Source: Bacteroidota bacterium (GTDB taxonomy: Bacteria > Bacteroidota > Bacteroidia > Cytophagales > Cytophagaceae). From it: a DNA stretch of 23,477 nucleotides. The stretch spans positions 1 to 23,477 of the forward strand of contig JAEWAY010000035.1 in the NCBI GenBank assembly GCA_023391415.1, in the 5' to 3' direction. Every line of letters begins with the position of its first letter. Position 1 is the first letter of the stretch. A program made the translations under genes and the position numbers. Below are positions 16,101 through 22,213 of the stretch, piece after piece. Under the pieces are notes generated by a model that ran no database searches, had not been told where the DNA came from, and saw only the letters and a list, made by a program, of their open reading frames with translations.

Positions 16101-16666
16101 ATGGCTTTGATCCGATTCCCGACAGCGCTGTTATCAACCGGGCCATCACGGGTGACAATCTGAATATCCGAGCCAATGTCAGTCAGTCAGTCGGCAGTAT
16201 TCGATTTGACCTGAACGGGGTAGAACGACGAATAGAAAGTCAGGCCCCCTACGCCATGACGGGAGATAATTCCGGAATTTATAATTCATGGACTCCGGCG
16301 GTGGGCGCCTATACTGTAAAAGGATACGCCTACTCCTTAACCAATGCTCAAGGCTCCTTACTTGATACGTTATCCGCGCGATTCACAGTAATCAATGAAC
16401 CCACGCCTTTATTACGCTCTTCCGCCTTATATCGTCAGCTATATCCCAATCCAGCCAATAGCGAACTGACGATCCATATTGATGAATCCGAAGTCATACA
16501 GGAAGTTTATTTGATTACTCCTGTCGGGCGCAAGTATACACCCGACTTACGGCGAATAAACAGAAATGTGGTAAAGATTGATACAGAACAACTTTATCCG
16601 GGTATTTATCATATCGAAATTGTGACAGAAAACGGCCGTAAATGTACAGAAGCGTTTCGTAAATAA
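13133..16666 (+). CDS. secreted multidomain putative glycoside hydrolase with T9SS tail
   Basis: A 1177-residue exported protein. Order: signal peptide (1-21); DUF5060-like beta-sandwich (about 25-115, including WRVHFNPPYTGTWTY); a TIM-barrel-like catalytic region (about 140-510) with candidate acidic residues in LFWNLGEEN (Glu341/Glu342) and VIEHDEVNGG (Glu424/Asp426/Glu427); a putative collagen-binding-like C-terminal sandwich (about 530-595); four Ig-like Big_9-type repeats starting near 597, 690, 784 and 878; another Ig-like segment (about 972-1090); and a T9SS sorting domain (YPNPANSELTIHI from 1104). Relatives are polysaccharide-active enzymes, so a cell-surface or secreted glycan-degrading role is likely; the substrate is unknown. 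Repeats three and four are nearly identical in DNA. No SusC/D pair or sugar regulator is adjacent, so it does not form a classical PUL here. Confidence 0.85.
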   Translation: MKKFFTCWTLLLFLNGGLIFSQPSLDGELKLWHTITLTFEGPAVSETDLVNPFTNNRMNVYFQHAKDTIMVPGFFAADGEASESSANSGDKWRVHFNPPYTGTWTYTVTFRQGPDIAVSEDSAAGSAFASLDGYSGSFEVSVTDKQGKDFRGKGRLEHHNEHYYRFRGDGSYFLKQGIGSPENYLAYYEFDGTQSQAGGSIKNLPDGLHHYEPHREDWRPGDPVWKGDKGKGVIGVVNYLSSKDLNNVYMLLMNVNGDGREVYPWTEYTERLRFDVSKLAQWELVFSHMQQRGIASHFVLQEAENDRLLNQGNLGLERKLYYREMIARFAHHNALFWNLGEENNRNTAQLKADAAFFKRHDPYKHPVKVHTKASLTSPDQIYDPLLGDTNFDATSLQQPHTVGHSIVSKWREKSETAGFRWVIEHDEVNGGLSPDTPATGNNQNTMRRNLLWGNLTGGGGGVDWYFGYDPTRPIGDLDCEDFRSRAIFWDYCRYASRFFHHYLPFYQMAPMDSLIAPNTNNWLFGDHSARLYLAFLSRGGNATVNLPAGNWRYRPYDPQTGNFISSIAFLNGGGLLQAPNNTDQAFLIFEAGSANMLPSVSVSSPTDGSVIPSYVSSIPIQVSATDADGMINKVEFYINDTLAATDFSTPYEYLLTNPANGFWNVRIVAYDDSLGTSTDSIRIRIMDFPNESPMVSIISPTDSSMHITGSSIPINATASDADGVIVSMELYINDVRIDSMTAKPYSYTWTNASEGEHMIKVIAYDDSAAYAKDSIRVMIETIVNTPPVTEITQPLDSSIFFAGDSIRIAATAYDTDGLVDSVAFLINNTPAHTAHTEPYTFWWHNAMTGNYTLVAVAYDDSLATGTDTIIFTVKERVNISPTVEITQPADNGVFTEGDSIRIAATAYDMDGLVDSVTFLINNTPEHTAHTEPYTFWWHNAMTGNYTLVAVAYDDSLATGTDTIFINVMPPRTIYITGFTLINTNTNLPVNGFDPIPDSAVINRAITGDNLNIRANVSQSVGSIRFDLNGVERRIESQAPYAMTGDNSGIYNSWTPAVGAYTVKGYAYSLTNAQGSLLDTLSARFTVINEPTPLLRSSALYRQLYPNPANSELTIHIDESEVIQEVYLITPVGRKYTPDLRRINRNVVKIDTEQLYPGIYHIEIVTENGRKCTEAFRK
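15539..15735 (+). repeat. Ig-like repeat DNA duplication, copy 1
   Basis: 197-nt unit in frame with the glycoside hydrolase gene (residues 803-868). It differs from copy 2 at about seven positions by eye, roughly 96% identity. Confidence 0.9.
15821..16017 (+). repeat. Ig-like repeat DNA duplication, copy 2
   Basis: Second 197-nt unit (residues 897-962), offset by 282 nt, exactly 94 codons, so the frame is kept. The flanking linkers differ much more (for example VKERVNISPT versus MPPRTIYITG). The high identity of the core against the older, divergent first two Ig repeats points to recent duplication or gene conversion. Confidence 0.9.
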
Positions 16667-16792
16667 AACATCCGCGCTTGCTACTTTTATCTGATCGTCA
16701 GGCAAAAGCTGTCATTATAGCAACCAGCTATAGATTGAATGAGCTTATGGAAGCGAAGTTCTTATCAGCCTAAACCAACTCTTATTGCCATA

Positions 16793-16820
16793 AAGATTAA
16801 AAATAAGAAATTTTAATCTT
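16793..16820 (+). terminator. A/T-rich hairpin after the hydrolase gene
   Basis: Perfect 10-bp stem AAGATTAAAA (16793-16802) with TTTTAATCTT (16811-16820), 8-nt loop. The stem is weak because of low GC and lies about 125 bp after the stop codon, so termination is only possible, not certain. Confidence 0.4.
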
Positions 16821-16897
16821 CATGACGAAGCAAAAAACGGAGATCCGGTTATAATGAACGAAAAAAATCAAACGAACTTTTTTCAGTCTTTTTTGCT

Positions 16898-16905
16898 TAT
16901 CTTTG
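16898..16905 (+). promoter_or_regulatory. -7 element for the ABC-F gene
   Basis: TATCTTTG is an exact TAnnTTTG match. The region 19-21 nt upstream is A/T-rich without a clean TTG. Confidence 0.5.
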
Positions 16906-17024
16906 TACTGTAATACTAATAACACGACAATACTACTGTATGTAAAACCCGCTTTCTTTCGAATATAAACCAGGACGCTCCCCCCGCGTCACGATTGTTC
17001 ATTTTTGAAAAAGAAAGAAAGTAC

Positions 17025-18614
17025 ATGCTTGTTTTACAGAATCTCCGATATACTCATCCTGATAAGGATTTATTAGTAGACAATCTTCAACTGGTTGTCA
17101 ATCGTCATGACAAAACCGGTCTCATTGGCAACAATGGTTCCGGAAAATCCACGCTTCTCCGAATTATCGCCGGTGATTTAGTTCCGGTTTCGGGCACATT
17201 GAAAGTAGACGGTACGTTGTACTATGTACCGCAAATTACAGATCCGTATAAGGATATCACCGTCGCCGGGGCATTAAAAGTTTCCGACAAAATCAAAGCG
17301 ACGCGGGAAATACTGGACGGCAACGCGACAGAAGAGAATCTGGATATCCTCAACAACGACTGGAATCTTGAGGAGCGCTGCCAGGAAGCGTTTTCTGACT
17401 GGAATCTGAATGGTCTTGACCTGAACACACCTATGGAGTCACTCAGCGGCGGACAAAAAACGAAGGTACTGCTGGCCGGTATCCGCATACACCAACCGGA
17501 CCTGGTATTGCTGGATGAACCCAGCAATCACCTGGACTCCGACAGCCGGGAGCAGCTCTATGAATATATACGATCAACCAGTGATACGCTGCTCGTAGTA
17601 AGTCATGACCGGAAACTGCTCAATCTGCTCTCTATGATCTGTGAACTGAATAAACACGGTCTCACTGTATACGGTGGTAATTATAATTTCTACGCGGAAC
17701 AAAAACATCTGGAGTTAAACGCGCTGAACCAGGACCTTAAAAGCAAAGAGAAAGCACTGAGACAAGCCAGAGAAAAAGAACGTGATACGATAGAAAGACA
17801 GCAAAAACTGGATGCCCGTGGTAAAAAGAAACAGGATAAAGCAGGCTTGCCTACTATTGTTAAAAACGCGTTTAAAAACAACGCGGAGCGCAGTACCGGC
17901 CGAATAAAAGGAATCCATGGAGAGAAAATCAGTGAACTATCGGGAGAACTTCGTGAATTACGCTCTTCCTTGCCGGATATTGATAAAATAAAGCTGGGTT
18001 TTGATGATTCAGGCCTTCACAAAGGGAAAGTCCTGATCAACGCGCGTGAAATCAATTTCCATTACGACAGGGATATGCTATGGGAGCAATCGCTCAATTT
18101 TCAGATTGCAAGCGGAGATCGTTTTTCCATCAAAGGATTAAACGGCTCCGGAAAAACTACACTGCTGAATCTCATAACCGGCCGGCTGGAGCCTTCTGCC
18201 GGTGAAATGTTCAGGGCCGACAATACCTGGGCCTGTATTGATCAGGACTATTCTCTGATTGATCCGCGACTTACCGTTTACGAACAGGCTCAATCTTTTA
18301 ACGATGGTAAGCTTCAGGAACATGAGGTAAAAATCCGGCTCCACCGGTTTCTGTTTTCCGGAGTATACTGGCACAAACCCTGCCATACCCTGAGCGGCGG
18401 AGAAAAAGCGCGCCTGATTCTATGCTGCCTGATTATCCGAAATCAGGCTCCGGACCTGCTGATACTGGATGAACCTACGAACAATCTGGATATACAAAAT
18501 ATGGAAATCCTGACAGCAGCCATCAATGACTACAAAGGTACATTGCTGGTTATTTCACATGATGCGTATTTTCTGGAACAGGTTAGGGTAAACAAAGTCA
18601 TCCAACTATCCTGA
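17025..18614 (+). CDS. ABC-F family ATPase
   Basis: A 529-residue soluble protein with two ABC ATPase domains and no membrane segment, the layout of ABC-F translation factors that act on the ribosome (roles include rescue of stalled ribosomes and, in some members, antibiotic protection). First domain: Walker A GNNGSGKST (35-43), signature LSGGQ (140-144), Walker B LVLLDEPSNHLD (160-171). A charged linker (about 225-315, rich in K, E and R) follows. Second domain: Walker A GLNGSGKTT (371-379), LSGGE (456-460), LLILDEPTNNLD (478-489). The start is the ATG at 17025 after AAGAAAGAAAG; an upstream in-frame TTG at 16995 would add ten residues. The sub-family cannot be fixed by eye. Confidence 0.93.
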   Translation: MLVLQNLRYTHPDKDLLVDNLQLVVNRHDKTGLIGNNGSGKSTLLRIIAGDLVPVSGTLKVDGTLYYVPQITDPYKDITVAGALKVSDKIKATREILDGNATEENLDILNNDWNLEERCQEAFSDWNLNGLDLNTPMESLSGGQKTKVLLAGIRIHQPDLVLLDEPSNHLDSDSREQLYEYIRSTSDTLLVVSHDRKLLNLLSMICELNKHGLTVYGGNYNFYAEQKHLELNALNQDLKSKEKALRQAREKERDTIERQQKLDARGKKKQDKAGLPTIVKNAFKNNAERSTGRIKGIHGEKISELSGELRELRSSLPDIDKIKLGFDDSGLHKGKVLINAREINFHYDRDMLWEQSLNFQIASGDRFSIKGLNGSGKTTLLNLITGRLEPSAGEMFRADNTWACIDQDYSLIDPRLTVYEQAQSFNDGKLQEHEVKIRLHRFLFSGVYWHKPCHTLSGGEKARLILCCLIIRNQAPDLLILDEPTNNLDIQNMEILTAAINDYKGTLLVISHDAYFLEQVRVNKVIQLS

Positions 18615-18635
18615 GATAAAATTCAGTCTTTTATC
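18615..18635 (+). terminator. small hairpin after the ABC-F gene
   Basis: GATAAAA (18615-18621) pairs with TTTTATC (18629-18635) around a 7-nt loop directly after the stop codon. It is short and A/T-rich, so a weak terminator at best. Confidence 0.35.
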
Positions 18636-18723
18636 GATGGAGAAAAACCACTCTATGAGTAGTTGATTATAACTGTAAGCTTCCCCAAAAATAGTAGCGT
18701 TAGTAAATGGAAAAAATGCTAAC

Positions 18724-18840
18724 TTATAAAGCGGGGTTCGAGGGCCTCAGCCACCGAGTCAGAATCTCCTTCACCGGTACCCACCAACCAGGATCAGGAA
18801 TCATTTTGAGAATCTCAATGATCCGCGCCCCAAACTGAAT
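18724..18840 (-). pseudogene. short protein-like reading frame, possible gene remnant
   Basis: On the minus strand a 38-codon frame runs from just after a TAG (18841-18843) to TAA (18724-18726). It contains an internal ATG (18802-18804) giving 26 residues that begin MIPDPGWWVPVKEIL. The translation has a convincing amphipathic, tryptophan-containing look (upstream IQFGARIIEILK), unlike random DNA, but the stop just before it removes any normal start. It may be the 3' end of a decayed gene or a very small real gene. It lies downstream of the FAD oxidoreductase on the same strand. I recognise no family. Confidence 0.3.
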
Positions 18841-18869
18841 CTACATTATTCCGGTATAAGTCTCAATTA

Positions 18870-20312
18870 TTAAAGTGGTTTCACTTTGAGACCAAATTCG
18901 TCTTTCAGCGCGCGGGCAGCCGCGTGGTAGCCACACATCCCGTGTACTCCGCCTCCGGGCGGTGTAGAAGATGAACAGAAATACAGTCCCTTGACGGATG
19001 TCCGGTATGGGGACAAGCTTAGTGAAGGTCTGGTAAACAACTGGCGCGGACTGATTACTCCCCCGTTTATGTCACCGCCGACATAATTAGGATTGTACGC
19101 TTCCATTTCCCGGGTATTCATCGTATGCCGGGCTATAACCCGGTCACGGAAACCCGGAGCGAAGCGCTCAATCTGCTTCTCAATAGCTTCGCTCATATCA
19201 ACTGTGGAGCCTCGCGGCACATGACAATAAGCCCATAGCGTATGCTTACCTTCCGGCGCGCGCGTCTGATCAAACAAGCTCTGCTGGGCAAGCAATACAA
19301 AAGGCTTTTCCGGGTGCCGCCCTTTATAGCTCTGATATTCAGCCTGAGCGATTTCTTCAAAAGTATTACCCAAATGCACGGTACCCGCCTGTCCGCAGGC
19401 TTCCGCCCGGAAAGGCACTGGTCCGTCGAGCGCGTAATCAATCTTAAATACCCCCATTCCATACCGGTAAGCCCGCAACTGCTTGCTATACATAGGTGAA
19501 AGGCGGTCGCCGGCGATTGACAGCATCTGTCTGGGCGTAACATCAAACAAAAGAGCTCTGGCCCTCGGCAATTCACTTAGGGAACGTACATAAACACCAG
19601 TCTGAGTCTCGCCCCCTAGATCCTCAAAATATGCCAGCATGGAGTTGGCGATTGCCTGGGAACCTCCTTTGGGAACAGGCCAGCCCCTATGATGCGCCAG
19701 AGCCATCAGGACCATACCTATAGCGGAAGTAAGAGGTTTGCGCAATGGCAATATGGAATGCCCGGCCATACCCGCCCATAATCCCCGGGCTTCTTTGGTC
19801 GCGAAGCGGTCGGCGATACGGGACGCGGCTTGTATGGCTTTCAGGCCAAAGCGCAGCATAGGCCAGGGTTCACGTGGCACGCGCAGGGGTCCCAGCACAT
19901 CCGGGGCGATAGCGGGCCAATCTCCGACAAGATCACCAATCAGTTTTTGATAAGCCGCTCGATCCCGGCCAAGCAGGCGGGCTGTATCTTCTACCGACCC
20001 GGTCAATACCGCGGCTGTACCATCATCAAAAGGGTGCGCGGCCGCTACAGGCGGATCGATAAACTCCAATCCATACTTATCCAATGGCAACTGACTAAAG
20101 AAAGGCGATGAAGCCGCGAGAGGATGAATGGCCGAACAACGATCGTGATAATAACCGGGCAAGGTCAGTTCCTCTGTCCTCAACCCTCCACCCGGTTTAT
20201 CACTCCCTTCGATCAGGAGTACGGACAAGCCAGCCTGTCGCAACGTAATAGCCGCCGCCAGACCATTTGGTCCCGCTCCTACTACGATCGCGTCGTATTC
20301 ACTACCCATCAT
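18870..20312 (-). CDS. phytoene-desaturase-like FAD-dependent oxidoreductase
   Basis: A 480-residue flavoprotein of the phytoene desaturase / PYROXD2-like amine-oxidase superfamily. The N-terminal dinucleotide fold has YDAIVVGAGPNGLAAA (6-21), followed by an acidic strand end (LLIEGSDKPGGGLRTEEL). The C-terminal FAD-contact region reads SSSTPPGGGVHGMCGYHAAARAL. Two ATGs are adjacent at the start; either may be used. No carotenoid genes (crtB, crtY, crtZ) are nearby, so a carotenoid role is not supported by context; the substrate is unknown. GC content looks higher than in the flanking genes. Divergent from the lysA region. Confidence 0.88.
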   Translation of the reverse strand: MMGSEYDAIVVGAGPNGLAAAITLRQAGLSVLLIEGSDKPGGGLRTEELTLPGYYHDRCSAIHPLAASSPFFSQLPLDKYGLEFIDPPVAAAHPFDDGTAAVLTGSVEDTARLLGRDRAAYQKLIGDLVGDWPAIAPDVLGPLRVPREPWPMLRFGLKAIQAASRIADRFATKEARGLWAGMAGHSILPLRKPLTSAIGMVLMALAHHRGWPVPKGGSQAIANSMLAYFEDLGGETQTGVYVRSLSELPRARALLFDVTPRQMLSIAGDRLSPMYSKQLRAYRYGMGVFKIDYALDGPVPFRAEACGQAGTVHLGNTFEEIAQAEYQSYKGRHPEKPFVLLAQQSLFDQTRAPEGKHTLWAYCHVPRGSTVDMSEAIEKQIERFAPGFRDRVIARHTMNTREMEAYNPNYVGGDINGGVISPRQLFTRPSLSLSPYRTSVKGLYFCSSSTPPGGGVHGMCGYHAAARALKDEFGLKVKPL

Positions 20313-20551
20313 TGATGATCTCGTTTTATTGTCATATTATCCTAATACACGCTCCAACAAGATATACGGAGAAGCGCCTTTCTTACACCAACGGATGTTC
20401 CTTGGTTCTTTGGTTCAATACTAGTAAATAGAATCATTAAATTCATCCATTCCCCGTAAAACACTCCGCTTTTATTCTTGTCCCGAAGAAACGGACCATC
20501 TGAACCCACGCTGAGACAATCCGATCATTATCCATTAAAAATCAACACAAT
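20313..20551. other. intergenic region between the oxidoreductase and the small ORF
   Basis: I see no gene, no clear TAnnTTTG promoter on either strand, and no strong inverted repeat. It must contain the oxidoreductase 5' region. Confidence 0.4.
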
Positions 20552-20668
20552 ATGCCATTTTTAATAAAACAGTCTCCCCTCTTACTCCTATTGTTTTTCT
20601 TGTATTTTACCTCTACTTTCGCGATGGTTATCGGCGAGCGGTTCTACTTATTGTCCAAAATAATATAG
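20552..20668 (+). CDS. candidate 38-residue single-span membrane peptide
   Basis: ATG (20552) to TAG (20666-20668) encodes 38 residues: a short basic start (MPFLIKQ), a strongly hydrophobic stretch (SPLLLLLFFLYFTSTFAMVIG) and a short tail with RFYLLSKII. That is one membrane helix of normal length with flanking polar ends. The start is preceded by an A-rich stretch (TAAAAATCAACACAAT) of the sort found before real Bacteroidota genes. It lies 107 bp before lysA on the same strand. No promoter match is visible and no family is recognised. It may be a real small protein or a chance hydrophobic frame. Confidence 0.4.
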   Translation: MPFLIKQSPLLLLLFFLYFTSTFAMVIGERFYLLSKII

Positions 20669-20775
20669 TATAACAGAAGCATTCCGGTCTGAAAAGCAAC
20701 CGCCGGATGTCATCAGCATCGCGCTTATACCGATCAAACGCGACATCGCCCAACATTTAAAAATAACATATCAAA

Positions 20776-22080
20776 ATGGATTACTTCAACTATGTTGATA
20801 ATAAGCTTTATTGCGAAAATGTACCGGTAGAAGATATTGTGAAGCGCGCGGGTAGTCCATGCTATATATACAGTGTCAATACCGTAAGGGAACATTACCA
20901 GAAGCTGTATTCCGCTTTTTCAGCATTGAATCCGCTTATCTGCTTTTCGATCAAAAACTGCAATAATACAGCGATCATTTCCGAGCTTGTGCAGCTTGGT
21001 TCGGGCATCGATACGGTAAGTGGCGGAGAGATTTATCTCGCCCGTAAGGCAGGCACGCCTTCCGAAAAAATCGTATTCGCGGGTATTGGTAAAACGGATG
21101 AGGAAATCACCTACGCGCTGGATCAGGAGATCGGTATTTTCAATGTGGAAAGTGAAGCGGAATTTGAAAATATATCGCGGCTAGCCAGAGAAAAAGGCAA
21201 ACGTATTAAAGTCGCCCTTCGCGTGACTCCGGACGTAGTCGATGAAAAAACACACGATAAAACCAAAACCGGTTATAAAGGAAGCAAGTTTGGTGTGGAT
21301 ATAGACCGGGCTATCGAGTTTTTTGAAACCTACGGCAAAGATCCTTATGTGAGCCTGTCTGGTATACATATTCATATCGGTTCGCCGATATATAGCCCTC
21401 AGCCGTATGAGATCGCCATCAAGAAAATCCTCGCCCTGATCGCTGAACTGGAAAACAGAGGATATACCATCGACATCTTTGACATCGGCGGCGGTTATTC
21501 CGCGGATTATGAAAAAGGCAAATCCGCTTCTTTCGAGGATTTCGCGGCCGTCATTGTACCTCTACTTAAACCATACGCCGACAAAGGTATGCGGATCATC
21601 ATGGAGCCCGGTCGTACAATCACCGGCAACGCGGGAATTCTGGTAACCAAAGTTGTCTATATCAAGGACAACGGAGACAAGAAATTCGCGATTGTGGATA
21701 CAGGTATGCATCATCTGATCCGGCCGGCGCTGTATGAAGCCGACCACTTCATGTGGCCGGTAGACAGAAAACGTTACTTAAATGAAGGCAGAGTGCTAAA
21801 CCACGCGGCGGATGATCTTATAAAGTACGATGTCGTCGGCCCGATCTGCGAATCCAGCGACTACCTGGCCAGAGACCGGTATCTGCCACCGGCGCGAAAA
21901 GACGACCTCATCGCCATATTTACCGCGGGCGCCTACGGTATGGTTATGGCCAGCAACTACAACGCCACACTCAAACCGGCCGAGGTAATGGTGGACAAAG
22001 ACACCGCCTATGTAATCCGGGAAAGAGAAACACTGGATGACCTGACCAGACTCAATACAAAAAGAGCGCTGGAGATCTGA
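20776..22080 (+). CDS. lysA: diaminopimelate decarboxylase
   Basis: PLP-dependent enzyme that decarboxylates meso-diaminopimelate to L-lysine, the last step of lysine synthesis, in the cytoplasm. 434 residues, fold-type III alanine-racemase-like barrel then a beta domain. The PLP lysine is Lys60, in ICFSIKNCNN where most LysA proteins have a YAxKAN motif. Other landmarks are SKFGVD, HIHIGS (198-203), the phosphate-binding DIGGGYS (236-242), EPGR (277-280), and the substrate-binding CESSDYLARD from Cys358. The ATG start follows an A-rich leader. A strong terminator closes the gene. Other decarboxylases of this fold (ornithine/arginine, carboxynorspermidine) are less likely given the GPICES and AGAYG motifs. 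Confidence 0.92.
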   Translation: MDYFNYVDNKLYCENVPVEDIVKRAGSPCYIYSVNTVREHYQKLYSAFSALNPLICFSIKNCNNTAIISELVQLGSGIDTVSGGEIYLARKAGTPSEKIVFAGIGKTDEEITYALDQEIGIFNVESEAEFENISRLAREKGKRIKVALRVTPDVVDEKTHDKTKTGYKGSKFGVDIDRAIEFFETYGKDPYVSLSGIHIHIGSPIYSPQPYEIAIKKILALIAELENRGYTIDIFDIGGGYSADYEKGKSASFEDFAAVIVPLLKPYADKGMRIIMEPGRTITGNAGILVTKVVYIKDNGDKKFAIVDTGMHHLIRPALYEADHFMWPVDRKRYLNEGRVLNHAADDLIKYDVVGPICESSDYLARDRYLPPARKDDLIAIFTAGAYGMVMASNYNATLKPAEVMVDKDTAYVIRERETLDDLTRLNTKRALEI

Positions 22081-22102
22081 GTTTCTCTCTGAATTAATAA
22101 TT

Positions 22103-22141
22103 AAAAGCCATTCTGATATTGCGTATCAGAGTGGCTTTTTT
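22103..22141 (+). terminator. strong intrinsic terminator after lysA
   Basis: A 16-bp stem (22103-22118 with 22124-22139, one G-T wobble) with a 5-nt TTGCG loop runs into a T6 tract. It starts 22 bp after the lysA stop codon. Confidence 0.88.
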
Positions 22142-22164
22142 AATTCATTTTAACGTATTCTTTC

Positions 22165-22172
22165 TATCTTTA
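22165..22172 (+). promoter_or_regulatory. candidate -7 element for the last gene
   Basis: TATCTTTA differs from TAnnTTTG only at the last base and lies 42 bp before the ATG. No good -33 box was found. Confidence 0.3.
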
Positions 22173-22213
22173 ACCCCAAACTGCAACTAACTAACAATCC
22201 CATTTCCCGACAC

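Larger units (their letters stand above)
16667..17024. other. intergenic region before the ABC-F gene
   Basis: No supported gene. It holds an A/T hairpin after the hydrolase gene (16793-16820) and a promoter -7 element (16898-16905). From the predicted start near 16912 the ABC-F leader would be about 110 nt, long enough for control by translation attenuation, which is known for some ABC-F genes, but I see no clear leader peptide. Confidence 0.5.
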
